NCBI GenBank assembly: GCA_027559495.1
Contig: JAMXSV010000003.1
Coordinates: forward strand, 434,001 to 498,000
Reading direction: 5' to 3'
Length of the DNA: 64,000 nucleotides
From: Aurifilum marmelostoma
Lineage: Eukaryota; Ascomycota; Sordariomycetes; Diaporthales; Cryphonectriaceae
Shown here: positions 12,601 to 24,324 of the stretch, piece after piece
Position numbering within the stretch: position 1 is the first letter of the stretch
Layout of the letters: each line of letters begins with the position of its first letter
Program-made: the position numbers and the translations under genes
Notes under the pieces: model-generated
What the model saw: only the letters and a program-made list of their open reading frames with translations
Database searches by the model: none
Told to the model about the DNA's origin: nothing

Positions 12601-13548
12601 CAAAGGGATGCGTCTCGTTGATGGCCTGCTGTCGGTCCTTGAGGGTGAAGCTCTCGGCGTCGCTCAGGTCTCCGTCGTCCTCGTCCTCATCGACCGGGGT
12701 GTCCTCGTCCAGGCCATCGTCCCCTTCTTCCTGTTGCCTATCACCTTCGTCCCGTGTGGGAGCAACCGGAGTGATTTCCTCGTCTTGCTCCTCCACGATC
12801 CCAGGCGTCCTCGGCGCCAAGTCCTCGGCGCCATCCGGCGTGTCACGGCTGGATTGTATCCTGCTCAGTGGCGGAGGTGCGTTGGCCCGCCGCCGGAGCG
12901 TGGAGTAGCTCTGCTGGCGCTCAACCTCCTGGTCGGCCTCGACCTCCTCCAGGGCATCTTCGGTGGAGAAGACGCCGCCCCTGTGTGGTGCCTGAGCATT
13001 GGAAGAGGCGCGTCTTGTCATGGGCGGCTTGCGCGGTCGTGCTCTTCCCCTGTCGCCAGTAGATCCTATCATAGGAGACCTAGAGTGTTGCGACCCGGCC
13101 GTGCCGCCCCGTGCGTGATGACGCTCGCGTTCGTGGGAGGTCGTGGGCTCGAGGTATTGCGAGGACGAGGCAGTCCCGACGGAGGGACTGACCGTGCCTG
13201 TTCGTTCACACAAACGCGTGTTAGCCAAGCTGCGCGTAGTGATGTGCGGTGTAGCACCGGGAGATCATAGTACACGACCTCGAGTCATGTGTGGAGACCT
13301 CTAAGAGGCTCAGTGGGCCACGAGGCGTCCCGCGTGGGCGTGTAACACATACCGTATGTGGCGGGATCCGGCCTCCTTCTCACGGTGTCTGTGGAGTTGT
13401 AACTCTCCGAGTACCGCTCATCATCGTGGCCGGTGATAGGCGCATATGCGCTTGCGCTTCTCGTATCTGTGGGAGAGGGCGCTATGGAGGACCGCTGGGA
13501 GGGAGCGGCCGACTCGTCGCGAGGGCTCTGGTACGAGGAGGGGTCCAT
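9678..13548 (-). CDS. VNX1: Vnx1-like vacuolar cation/H+ antiporter (CaCA family)
   Basis: Predicted vacuolar monovalent-cation (or Ca2+)/proton exchanger of 1163 residues; yeast Vnx1 is about 908. Three exons: 13548-13353, 13197-10367 and 10142-9678, with introns of 155 nt (phase 1) and 224 nt (phase 0). The long N-terminus is disordered and acidic, then several membrane segments precede the two CaCA exchanger halves. The first half carries INAFFSTIVEVFLYCVAL (about residue 600) followed by VEGSIVGSIFAGILFLPG. The second carries LVPNTTEFL joined by splicing to NAISFAMNGNIALSMEIGSA; that match to the family fixes the 224-nt intron. A Ser/Pro-rich, weakly conserved loop lies between the halves. 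The gene faces the phosphatase tail to tail. Membership in the Vnx1/CAX-like group is firm; ion specificity is not readable from sequence. Confidence 0.9.
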
Positions 13549-16500
13549 GTCGTACCAGAGGTCGCTCGAGGTCGCCCGAGGGTGCGACGAGCTGCAGGAG
13601 CTTGGTGGTCTGCTGTGTCCCTCAGGAGCCGAGCCACAGACGTCTCAGGATACACGAGACGGGGAACAAGCGCCTCGCTTCTTGAGCAACACCTAAACAC
13701 TCGAGGGAACAGTCAGACGAGGCGGAAAGTCGAATCAACAGTTGCGTGTAATCGAGCGCTGGACGAACAAGAGTAGGAGGCTGTGGTATCGGTTGGGATC
13801 CCCAATCTGCCCAGGATAGAACCTGGAAGATGAGAGTGAGAGGAGGAGAACCGCAAGCGAGGCTGGAAAAGATGTGGGTCAAGCGTCGGGTATAGATTAT
13901 CTCGTTGCGACTCTCATCATGGCTTGGTGAAGGATAGCGACACCAGGTTCGGGACGGTAACACGAGGCTGGAAGGACGACACAGAGGAGAAGGGGGGGGA
14001 AAAAAGAGGAGAGGATGGAAACAAGAAAGAGAACGTCGAGGGCGAAGGACAAGATGAAAAAAGAATAAAAAAGAAATGCACGAGACGTAGTTGGTGACGG
14101 GTCAGCTTACCCGGGATGAGGTGGGTTATGAGGTGGGATGGACGAGCGCTGAGACTCGATCCAGAGAGAAACAAAGTCGATCATCCAGTCATGCAAGAGT
14201 AAACAAGGTTCATGGCAATGCGCAGTTGCAGTGCGGTGGTGCGGTGTGCATAGTACTTGGTACTCTGTGCCCAAAGCAGAGTAGCAACAGTAAATAGAGT
14301 GTCCAGGGTACCAGGCCTTGGGGCCATGATGAGATAGTGGGTTTGGGCTTAAGGGAGCTGGGGCGGCAGTAGCTGAAGTTGGGCTCACGGCTCGGCCAGA
14401 GCTCCCTTTCCTTTCCTTTCCTTTCCTTTCCCCTCCCCTCCTCCTCCTCCTCCTCCTCCGGCTCCTCCTTCGCTGCGCTGCTTACTGTACTCTCTACCAG
14501 GTACATGCTCCACCTCTGGCACGTCTCTTGGTCTGCGCAAGATTACGTCGTGGGATCCTCAGGAGCCAACCGCAATCCTTCCGTCTGCTATTACCGGCAA
14601 CACCAGCTCATCAGCGGGATGATGATCTGAGCAGCCAGGGCCGACGTTTGTTTACTAACGTAGTGCCCAAAGGTATCCGGTACTTGATCGCCCTCGCAGA
14701 GCACGCTGGCACTGCTGGGTAGTGCAGCAGCCCCTACAACTCAGGCAGGCTACAGTGCCAAGTGCACACCACAGCGGGAGGAATACCGGGTTCAGGGCTG
14801 GAACAAGTTCCCCTACGGGAGAGCTAAAAACATACAACATCCATCTCCATAGGCGTGATAGGGTTTCTTGCTTGGCACTGCTTGGCCACCCACGGCCACT
14901 AAAACTATAGGGCACCAACAATGTGTCCAGCACCCCCAGCTTGCCATTTGCCCAACGGCACCTGACCAATGCGCACCATCATTCCAGTCCTTACTGGTGT
15001 GAGGAAGCGAGGGGCGGACCTCACTGCGGGAATAGAAGGGTGGGTGTCATGATCCAGTCCAGCTGCTGCGGTAACAGCTGGAACGCGAGGATTTTTTTTT
15101 CTTTTTTTTCCTTTCCTTTTCCATTTTGTGTAGCCATCATTCATCTTCCGAATGCCACCTGTCAGATCATCTCGATCCTGAGCCAAACTCAATCCTTCAC
15201 CGGTTTTTTCTTCTTGTTTCAACATCCTTCTTGCATCCGCTTCACCCTGCGTGCTCGCATGCATCCAGTGGAAGCATGCTGTGAAATGATGTCAGTTTGC
15301 AGCAAGAAACTCCAGACTCTTGACCCATTTTTCCATTTGCTCCAAGCGCTCTAGCCATCGCAACAAATCAACATACATCTTGTTATGGCAGAGGGTCCAT
15401 CTCCGAGGGTCCACTAGGCACCACCTATACCACCCACAATGTACATGGTACAAGATCATCCCGCCCCATGTGACAGCCTACTTCTTACCTAGTAGAAGAG
15501 GGCAGCCAGGCGCTATCCGAACCCGTTGATCCCGTCGGAGTGGTGGTGCAGTTGGCACTTCGTGGGCAGCACTATCTGCTTAAGCTTACGGCCTTGTGTC
15601 CCTCGGCGTGGAAGATGTGTTTGCTTCCAAGCTGACGGACTTGGCGAGATGGCAAAGTCCTCTGCCTCTTCGTCCTCCCTGCTCTTCTTTACTGTGTTGC
15701 GCCGTCTTGGCCGTCCACTGGACGAGGTTATCGCAACGGATCGATTTCACACTCTAGCTTCGTGGTCGTAGCCCCAAGGTCATAGACGATCTGACCAGTG
15801 AATGAGTAGAGAGATGCGAGCTAAGTGGGCCTGGAGATCCTCACAGGGTCGCGCGCTCGGGGAAGACGAGCAGCAATCGACCCTACAAAGACATTTTGAG
15901 GGCTCGTGACGGATCTTCTGCAGAAGATGGTGTGCAACTTATCTCCAGGACAGAGGATGACTTTCCGGAAGGTCGGCTACCCTCGCGTACCCTCGATCAG
16001 GCATCTCAGCGCATGTGACAAGTTTGACTGGCCTTTAGAAGAAAAAGCCACCACGCAGAGGGGTGTCTTGAAACACGCACAAAATCTACGTAACAGAGTT
16101 GAAATACTTAAACAGACTACGACGTCTCAAAATTCAGTGACGGTGGGAAGAGATGCGGAAAGCGAGCGATGATGTATATACGGTACACCCGCACAATGTA
16201 AATTTGAGCTGCTTACATCAGCAGACATGGGTTCCGGGGCAGGGGTAGGCGCTGCAGCTGGAGCTGAAGCTCAGACTGCAGGCAGTGATGGACGCGTTGG
16301 CCGAAACTGCCTGCGGCAACGGCTCTGGCAGCTCCTGGCCCTCTGTTTGCGCCGCATCTTGACGACAACTCGCCGACCCCATTACCAAAAGTCCACACAG
16401 CAACCACGCCGGCCTCTATCACAACCAGCCCAAGGCAAGGCATCAACAGACTCTCCTGAATCAAGAGACCCTCCGCCCATACTGCCGTCACCACCTGCCC

Positions 16501-16574
16501 ACGGCGAGACCCGACATTCCCTGCCCCAACCTTCATCCCCGACGTCAGCTCCAGCGCCTCGAGCCTCTATCACC
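13549..16574. other. divergent intergenic region (antiporter / RPT6)
   Basis: About 3 kb between two divergent genes, serving both promoters. It contains a CTTTC/CTC microsatellite and scattered pyrimidine tracts but no recognisable gene. The last 350 bases (16227-16574) stay open in the RPT6 frame but encode low-complexity sequence unlike any RPT6, so I treat them as 5' leader. Confidence 0.55.
14404..14463. repeat. CTTTC / CTC microsatellite
   Basis: Five or so CTTTC units run directly into about seven CTC units in the upstream region of the antiporter gene. It is an imperfect pyrimidine-strand repeat. Confidence 0.85.
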
Positions 16575-17823
16575 ATGGCGCTCGACAACTACTACCACAA
16601 CAAGATCGAGGCTATGAAGCTGGAGATCCTCAAGGGTCAGGCTGTTCTGCGTCGTCTTGAAGCCCAGAGAAATGATTACAACTCGAGGGTGCGGCTTCTT
16701 CGAGAAGAGCTGGGCCTGCTGCAGCAGCCAGGCTCCTATGTTGGGGAGGTCGTCAAGGTCATGAGCACCATGAAGGTCCTGGTTAAGGTCCATCCAGAGG
16801 GAAAATACGGTATGCTTTATCTCTTACCTGCCCTGATAGCCAGGTTTGTTTCTGGGTAATGGCCATACTGACAATAGTTCGCAGTCGTCGACGTCTCGGA
16901 TTCCGTCGACATCACGAAGCTCACCGTCGGCAAGCGCGTCACCCTCCTGTCCGACTCCTACAGGCTCGAGAAGATCCTCCCCCTCCTCCGTTGACCCTCT
17001 CGTCTCCCTCATGATGGTGGAGAAGGTGCCCGACTCCACATACGACATGATTGGTGGTCTGGACCAGCAGATCAAGGAGATCAAGGAGGTCATCGAGCTC
17101 GGCCTCAAGCACCCAGAACTCTTCGAGTCACTAGGCATCGCACAACCTAAGGGTGTTCTCCTCTACGGCCCACCTGGAACCGGCAAGACCCTCCTGGCAC
17201 GAGCCGTCGCCCACCACACAGACTGCAAGTTCATTCGGGTATCGGGTTCCGAGCTTGTTCAGAAGTACATTGGAGAGGGTTCGCGCATGGTGCGCGAGCT
17301 CTTCGTCATGGCGCGCGAGCACGCACCTTCCATTATATTCATGGACGAAATCGACTCCATCGGCTCATCCCGTGTCGAGGGCTCCTCGGGTGGTGACTCG
17401 GAGGTGCAGCGGACCATGCTGGAGCTGCTGAATCAGCTGGACGGTTTCGAGCCTACCAAGAACATCAAGGTCATCATGGCCACCAACCGTCTTGACATCC
17501 TCGACCCTGCGCTGCTGCGTCCTGGTCGTATCGACCGAAAGATCGAGTTCCCGCCACCAAGCGTCGAGGCCCGTGCCGATATCCTGAGGATCCACAGCAG
17601 AAAGATGAACCTGACAAGAGGGTTGAACCTCACCAAGATCGCAGAGAAGATGAACGGCTGCTCTGGAGCAGAGCTGAAGGGCGTGTGCACCGAGGCGGGC
17701 ATGTACGCCCTGAGAGAGAGACGAGTGCACGTCACGCAAGAAGACTTCGAATTGGCAACAGCAAAGATCCTGAACAAGCACGATGGCAGCAAGGAGATTA
17801 GCTTACAGCGTCTGTTCAAGTGA
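16575..17823 (+). CDS. RPT6: 26S proteasome regulatory ATPase RPT6, one C-run frameshift
   Basis: AAA+ ATPase of the 19S proteasome base ring, which unfolds and translocates ubiquitinated substrates in cytosol and nucleus. Corrected length is 390 residues, the usual size. It starts MALDNYYHNK, with an N-terminal coiled coil (about 8-50) and an OB-fold stretch (VVDVSDSVDI). The ATPase core has Walker A GPPGTGKT (about residue 172), Walker B IIFMDEID (about 229) and arginine-finger segment LLRPGRIDRK. Two exons, 16575-16809 and 16885-17823, with a 75-nt phase-1 intron. The frame breaks at C run 16979-16983 (five C): dropping one C joins EKILP to SSVDPLVSLMM exactly as in the family, while the literal sequence reaches a stop a few codons later. 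Because RPT6 is essential, an indel error is the best explanation. The open upstream frame from 16227 is not RPT6-like. Confidence 0.95.
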
Positions 17824-18693
17824 TTGCGTGTGATCACTTGGGCTGGAGCGTTGTATGTGTGTTGGGGGGAGGGGGGTGCGGCAAGGGTTAAAGCAGCGGG
17901 CTCGGGTGGCAATACAGCAGGGTGCGAGGCCACAATCAAAAAGCCCGCCTACCGTGGCTTCTACGATAGATTGTAAAACAGTCCCTTTCTGGAGGCAATA
18001 ATTGATGACAACGTTGAAACAATCTGCAGTGCTCTCTCTCTCTGTGTGTGTGTGTCTTCTGTCTGATTGTAATCGTGTTCCGACTCTTGTTCCCTACCGA
18101 GACTCGTGAAATGGTCTTGGGTGTCTCGTACTGCTCGCCCCGAGAGTGCCAGAGCTTCACGACCATCAGGCATATATTTCTGGTAGAGCCTGGACAACCC
18201 AGGATACTAGCTATTTGTATATCCAGATTGATTAGGTTGTTACGTGGCGAGCCGTACACAATTCGTTCCAGGTTGGGCCTCACAAGCCATATGCAGGCTC
18301 ACATGCAGACCAGGTGGGTTGGTCGAGGAATATTAAATCTCCTATTCATCTCCTAGAAAGTTTGAGGCTCTGAAATAACTATTAATTTGCCCCTCCTAGT
18401 GCAGTCTCGTTATCCGCCAAGCTGTCTCTGGCTGACTTTAGCCTTGAGAAAACACGTAATCCCCAGTCAGCCATTTCCTGAAAGCACGGCTAAAAGCTTC
18501 GATTACCTGCTCGAAGTAAAGCTGTTCGCAAATCCGCAGCACCAGAACTCCTTGCCTACTTGGTAGAGAGAAGTGACTCCTTCTCACGCGTCCTTCCGCG
18601 GATGGAGGCGTGGCTAGATGAGACTGTATACCCAGATACCGGCTCGTGAAAGCTCATGGAGTCGACCTGCCTGACCCCACTCCCAGCTCGCTC
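17824..18693. other. convergent intergenic region
   Basis: The 3' flanks of RPT6 and the RBR ligase gene. It contains short CT and GT repeats around 18030-18055. I see no gene. Confidence 0.6.
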
Positions 18694-20803
18694 TTACAGG
18701 GCCCTCTTCGACCAGCCGCCCTCCTCCCACGGGGCAACCAACTTGACCTTTCTCTTCTTCGGAGCAGGCATATCCAGTTTCCGCGTGCCATTGCCGCCTT
18801 GCTCCTCCATCGCCTTCTTGCGCCTCGCCTCGGCAGCCTCCGCGACCTTGGGCCTCATCTCCTCACGTCGTCGCTGGCGGAACTCGTCCCTAGCCTTGAC
18901 AAGCTCAGCGCTGACCTCACCACCGTGAACGAGACCCATGATGCGAGCACGGGCTTCCTCCTTCTGTGCGTTGGTGAGGTTCACCTTGTTGGGATGGTAG
19001 ATACAGAATGTAGCGTGGCCGATATCACCGAAACGGAGAACGTTCTCCCAAGAGCAGGAGCACTGGAAGACAGACAAAGACTTGGTCAGGGATGACATGC
19101 GCGAAAAAGTATAGACAAGAGTATAATGAGATATACATCGGAGCAAGAATACTCACAACATAGCACCACTCAGTACCACACTGACACATCATGTGGTCGC
19201 AGCCCGCAGTCTTGGTAACACCCTGTCCACAGTTGGGACAGATGCTGGTGGACTCTTGTGCAAGAAGTTTTGCAGTGGCCTCTTCTTCCTCGAGCCGCTC
19301 GATCTGTTCAGGGTCTCGATCGAACTCGTCACAGGTCTGGCCGTGATGCCAGGGGCGTCGGTGCTTGGCACACGTGAGGAACCCGCAGTGGTTGCAGGTC
19401 ATCTTTGGCCCATCGAGGGCCTCAAAGTCGTGTTCCTGACTGCCGCCGCAGCTGGTGCTTGTGCACGAGATCCAGTGCCCTGGTATCTCTGACTGCTGTT
19501 TCAAGTATTGATAACGCTTATAGAGCTCTTTATTGGCGTACTTCTTTATGTCGCGTTGAGTCAGCCTCTGCGGGCAGATCGGGCAGAGTAGTAGGTGAAT
19601 GGCACCACGCTCGAGTGCCGCCGAGATGGAGGCGTCGAGGCATTGCAAGCAGGCTTTGTCAGGGTGGTCGCACAGCACAGTGACGGTGCCAGTCTTGGGG
19701 AACTTGGATGGTGGGTACTCTCCCAAGCAGATCGGGCATTCGATCTCTTCCGCATCATCTTCCTCTGGTGCAAGGGCATCTTCGCCTGATGTAAGGGGCG
19801 CCAAATCAGGCAGGTTGATAGGGCCAAGATCGAAGTCGTCGACTTCGGGATCATCATTGTTGTTGGATGTGAAGTCGTCCACCGAACCGCCCGCAGCGTG
19901 GTCATCCTCCTGTATCGGCTGAGGATCATTCAAGGTGCGACCTGGCCCGAAGCGAAATAAATGAGCCGCATTGTTGAAATTCTCCTGTTCGTCATCAATA
20001 TCCACGCCAGGCCTCCTCTGATACCGTCCTGTTCTTTGGATCATTCGATCGAAGTCCTGCCGTGCGCGGCCCATCCTTGGCATCCTATCCACGAGATCAA
20101 GGACATCGGTACCTCGCCATGTCTGATCGATTCGTAGCTCTGGGAATTCGGAATGCACCTCATCGCCGGTGTGGCTCTCTAGACCTGCTTGCTCGGACTG
20201 ATTTGTGACCTCGGATGCGTTGATTTTCTCTTCGGTGCCGTTGAGCGTGCGCCCTTGCCCACGGAAATTCGTCTCCGAGGAGCCTCGTTGGTTGTTGTCA
20301 GCCCAAGTCATCACCTGGCCATGACGTCCTACGTTGTCTGCATCTTCATCCCAAGCATAATTCTCCTGTTCGTCGTCACCATGGGTGCCATCATCCTCAA
20401 AGTCGTCAGCCTCCACAGCCGGGTCATCAAGAAAGTGACCTGATCCGTGAATGCCGTTCCATGACGCCTCTGAGCTATCAGTCGGTTCGTTGCTGTGAGT
20501 GTACGCTGGATGGGCCAAGGCGGCAACAGCATTAATAGGCGCTGGTGCCTCGCCAAGGGGGAAGGCACCTCCATCCCTCATCCAGGTCGTGAGCTCTTGT
20601 GCCTGCTGCTGGGATTGCTGGGAGGCACCGCCGGCAACAAGGTCCTTGGCCAGCCTTTGGAGCTCCACAAACAGCAGGGCCCTGCTGCCTGGGCTCGCAG
20701 GAAGGCGATTGTAGTGTCGAAGGACCTGCTGCATCTTTCGATTGTCGTGTTGTGCAAATGTCAGGCCAAAGACCATCAGCTTTTGTCCATTATTGGACGC
20801 CAT
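18694..20803 (-). CDS. RBR-type E3 ubiquitin ligase (RING-IBR-RING)
   Basis: Predicted RING-between-RING ligase of 671 residues, which would take ubiquitin from an E2 onto its own Cys and pass it to substrate. The first 350 residues are acidic and low complexity. RING1 begins ECPICLGEYPP (about 355) and ends LCPICPQRL. The IBR region shows CNHCGFLTCAKHRRPWHHG. RING2 begins CPNCGQGVTKTAGCDHMMC (about 522), and the Cys of AGCDHM is the catalytic position by analogy with HHARI and parkin. A phase-0 intron (19063-19156, 94 nt) splits RING2 between WCYV and CSCSW. The basic tail (RRKKAMEEQ, PKKRKVKL) resembles a nuclear localisation signal. Start ATG 20803 is the first in frame. Family is clear; the orthologue in model yeasts is not. 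Confidence 0.88.
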
Positions 20804-22240
20804 GGCGATGGTGGCAGTGGCCTGCTCGTTGGCTGGTTGTAATTAGAGACGGAAGGCAGGGTTGACAGGAGGATTGCAGTGATGGTTTTGTTGGTGCCTG
20901 TGGATTGATGCAAGGGCAGAAATATGTGAAAGTGAGCCCGAAACCAGAAGCTTGTGTTGGACAGCATGGAGAGGGGAAAGTGCTGCTGGTGGTGGTGCTG
21001 CCTATAAGCTGGAGGCGGGGTTGACACCTCAGATAGATAGAGTCCAGCCGCCCAATGCACAGCTGACCTAGGTACGTACCTTGGGTACATAACTTCAAGT
21101 ACCACCCGAGCCCCAATGGCCATCCCACACTGCCAGTCCGTGAGACCAGGATAGATCGTACGTTACAACATAAAAAGTGTCTGGCTACAAAATGTGGTAC
21201 ATTGTGAAGATGTTGCACCCTCAGCAGGTTTGCTTCTGAGTTCCTTCAGGGGTCAGCATCTGATTACTTGGGTAGGTATTTAATGTCTGCATGCAGGGGT
21301 ACATCACGCATATACAACCCATTTCTATGGCTGAGATCTCATGGTTCTGGTGCGCTTTTTTGTGGGAATAAATAAATTATAGGTCAACCTTGCCTTGGAA
21401 GTCTACGCAACAAGTCTCAAGCAGTGCTGGTCTTGACTTTAGCTGCTTCTGTGTCTACCCTTAGGAGGATGGAGGGGGACCAGTCAAGGTCCAACTTTGA
21501 CGCTTAATAGCAGATCCAAATTTTACTTGATCAACTGCCAATTGCAGCACTCTAGGTCCAGAATGGTACGAACATATCTATAATGCTGGTGACTACGTCT
21601 TACAAGTCTTAAATTTTTCAGTACGGTCTGCCACACCCTCTTGGTGGTGATGGGGAGTCGGATGAGCCGCTTCACCCCATGCGTGTAATACTATTGGTCT
21701 GGCTGGTGGAGTCGAGGCCTGACCAGGAGCCCATGTAATGAACATACTTATACAAAGGCAATGACAGCCAGATATTGAGTTTTTACGAGGTGCCTCTCAT
21801 ATGGCGATCTACCCACTCGACAGGCCTTGACCTTTTCATAAAGCATGCTGACCGTCTTAACGGTCTCAGGGGGTGCAGTCTTTCTAATGGACTGACTTGG
21901 CAAGTGATATGTTTACGCAGAACACAAGTACACTATATACAGGAGCAGGCCGCTCGCCTGTGCAAGACGACGTGGGTCATACAGTAGTGAACCCTGTTAG
22001 CCGCGGCGGTAAGGGACGCGGTCCCTGACAAGACCTGATTCAGGATACACGATACAGGACAAGGCCCAGCAAGAGAGAGAAAAGGAAGAAGGAAAAGGGA
22101 AGAAAAATAAATAAAACAGAATGGAAATCATAAAGGAAAGAGAACATTCGTTTCCATTGCGCCCAAGATCTGCAAAATCGAAGTTCTGTAAGACAACAAC
22201 AGTGTCCATTTTTCGTCACAGCACAATCCCGCAAAAAACG
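20804..22240. other. intergenic region upstream of the RBR gene
   Basis: Promoter and 5' leader of the RBR ligase plus about 1 kb in which I see nothing recognisable, ending at the tRNA gene. Confidence 0.55.
22233..22238 (-). terminator. RNA polymerase III terminator of tRNA-Val
   Basis: Six A on the plus strand give TTTTTT on the tRNA strand, two bases after the tRNA 3' end. This is a typical Pol III stop. Confidence 0.85.
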
Positions 22241-22351
22241 TGATTCCGCCCGGGTTTGAACCGGGGACCTATAGTGCACATCAAATTTTATGATTTTACT
22301 CATGAAGCTTCGATGTTAGACTATCGTGATAACCAACTACACTACAGAACC
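22241..22351 (-). tRNA. tRNA-Val (anticodon AAC) with 37-nt intron
   Basis: Read on the minus strand, the sequence folds as a full cloverleaf. The acceptor 5' strand is GGTTCTG and its partner CGGAATC, with two G-U pairs (2-71 and 6-67) and discriminator A73. The D arm is GTG...CAC, the anticodon stem ATAGT/ACTAT, and the loop C-T-AAC-A-C. The variable loop is AGGTC and the T arm CCCGG-TTCAAAC-CCGGG. Anticodon AAC reads valine codons (position 34 would become inosine). A 37-nt intron (22277-22313) sits between positions 37 and 38, the canonical eukaryotic site. The B box is GGTTCAAACCC. CCA is not encoded, as expected in a eukaryote. A T6 terminator follows. Confidence 0.95.
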
Positions 22352-23394
22352 GATTGTTGAAATCTCCGGTTTTTGGAAGACTTAATAAAGCCAAAGTGCG
22401 CTGCCCCCAGAACGAGGCCCTTGATACGCATGTCCCAAAACTGCCCCCCCCCCCTCCTTCCCCCTTGAGAATATCAAGGAAAGCTGCGTGTTGTGTTTGT
22501 TATGCTGGTTTTGTGAGAACAATTTACAGAATGCTTGCTACGGTCATCATATACAGATACGATAGGTATGATATTATGATTTCTGTTTCCGTATGCAGTC
22601 TCGGGATGGTTGTGTAGTGGGAGAATGCTCGCCACGAAGTGCCTTATAGAGGGCATCAGTCGATCGCTATCAAGAGATAGGATTCAAAACGCAACAGGTG
22701 ACGGTGTACAAGATGCTGTACACAGTGATCAAACGGCCAAGGCTAGCCTGACTTTTACATTCCACTGCGGCACACCTCCCTCTTGTCCTACCTAGGTACG
22801 CACAGCATGCGCAGGAGTACGGTTGGAGGGGCAGAATCGAGCATACAACAAGAAATTCTCCAGGAGTGCATGTATCACTACAATGCATCATGGTATTTTG
22901 CATTTTGTTGTGCAAGGCTCAAGTTAAACATTGTTCTGCAGTGTCTGCAATGCTGGGAGAGATCTGGCATGAGCATTGCCGGCATTTCCAAAAGCTCAAG
23001 TGGTCTACGTACTTCTTTGGACAGCGCTGCCATCAAGCATTCTGCGCGTTCTGAAAATGCCATTTGTGAAAGTTTGAGAGCCACACACGTGCCACAGTAT
23101 AGGGTGTATCACATGCATCCCGGGTGCCTACAAGTAGCCTGAGCCTCCTTGCGGCCTCCGCTCAGACATGAATTAAACTAGTACCATGGAATATTGGGAG
23201 GACCGTACTGGTCTGGAACCCGGGTGGGGCTGAAGCAGTGCAGTCAACCAATAGGCGAAATCCATGACAACTATAATGCAGCACCTGAGTCACTTTGCCA
23301 CTTTACTTTGCTAGCAACACCGAAACTGCTCCATTCAAGTGGTGCCCCGGCGGATCTGGCAGAAAATTTCGGAGGCAGTGGACCTTGGGCCCAG

Positions 23395-23427
<33 letters not shown>

Positions 23428-24324
23428 AAAACAGTGGCAGAATTCTTCCTACTACACTAGGCTATATCTGGAAGGCGGCCAATGCTTTGCACTCTGGTCC
23501 GTGCGTCCCGCCCTCAAACTATATAACACCGCTTCCCAGCTCTCCCATTTCCATTTTCTTTCTCTTCTTTTCTTCTGGTATGTCGACAATACTCTAGAGA
23601 ATCATTTCTATAGGTATCGTCCCATCTTCTATGTTTCCCAACATAGCTACAGAACCTACCCTGGACGATGACCAAAGATCCTCGACACCCTAGGGTGAAA
23701 GACCAACTTTGACTCCCGATCTGCCTGCAAAGGTGGCGGTCTCTCTCCCTTGCGGATTGGGCTGTATAGGGAGTGGTGATGATCTCTACCCCGATTTTCT
23801 CGAGGTCTTGCCTTCGGGCGCTCGGGCGGGGTGGGTGTCGATGGAATTCTGACAGGCGTAATCTTTTTAACTTTTTTTTCATTGCTTACTTGGGCTGGTC
23901 TCGAGTCGCGAAGAAGAAAATCTCTGCATCTGTGGCCAACGCCGACTTTGTTGCCCTCGTTCAGTGGCTTTTTTTTCGAGGCTTGTAAGGCGCCTTGTAA
24001 GACTGCCTCGTCAACTGTGCTGCGCGCCCATGCCGCTAAAACCTTTTCATCGCCATAAGTGCTGGCTTGTCTATATACTGACCTCACTACCGCCCTTCTT
24101 ACGGCGTCTAAGGACCTCCGCGACCGATGTGAGGGCTCCCATCAACGACTCAACAGCAGTATGGCGATAGTCGAACGAAGAATTGCTGCGACATGCCTCA
24201 AGTCGCATGCATGGTCGCTTATGCTATGTTAACGTTCCTGTCTGCTCTGGGCCACCACAGATCACCTAGAAATCGCACTACCTCTTCGTCTCTCTCGCTC
24301 GTGTGATTCCCGACCCGCGCCCTT
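22352..24324. other. intergenic region, one long poly-A tract
   Basis: No supported gene. A 28-base A tract lies at 23395-23422. Minus-strand frames at 23656-24087 are open but lack an ATG, match nothing I know, and are not called. Confidence 0.5.
23395..23422. repeat. poly-A tract (28 A)
   Basis: An uninterrupted run of 28 A with no retroelement ORF upstream and no obvious target-site duplication. Confidence 0.9.

Noticed and set aside
23395..23422. 28-A tract as a retroposon tail (also 47395-47422)
   Set aside because: No upstream element body, internal Pol III boxes or target-site duplication could be identified at either tract.
23656..24087. 143-codon minus-strand frame, with a GTAAGC donor-like site near 23889
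   Set aside because: Begins with a non-ATG codon, encodes no recognisable motif, and no acceptable second exon was found.
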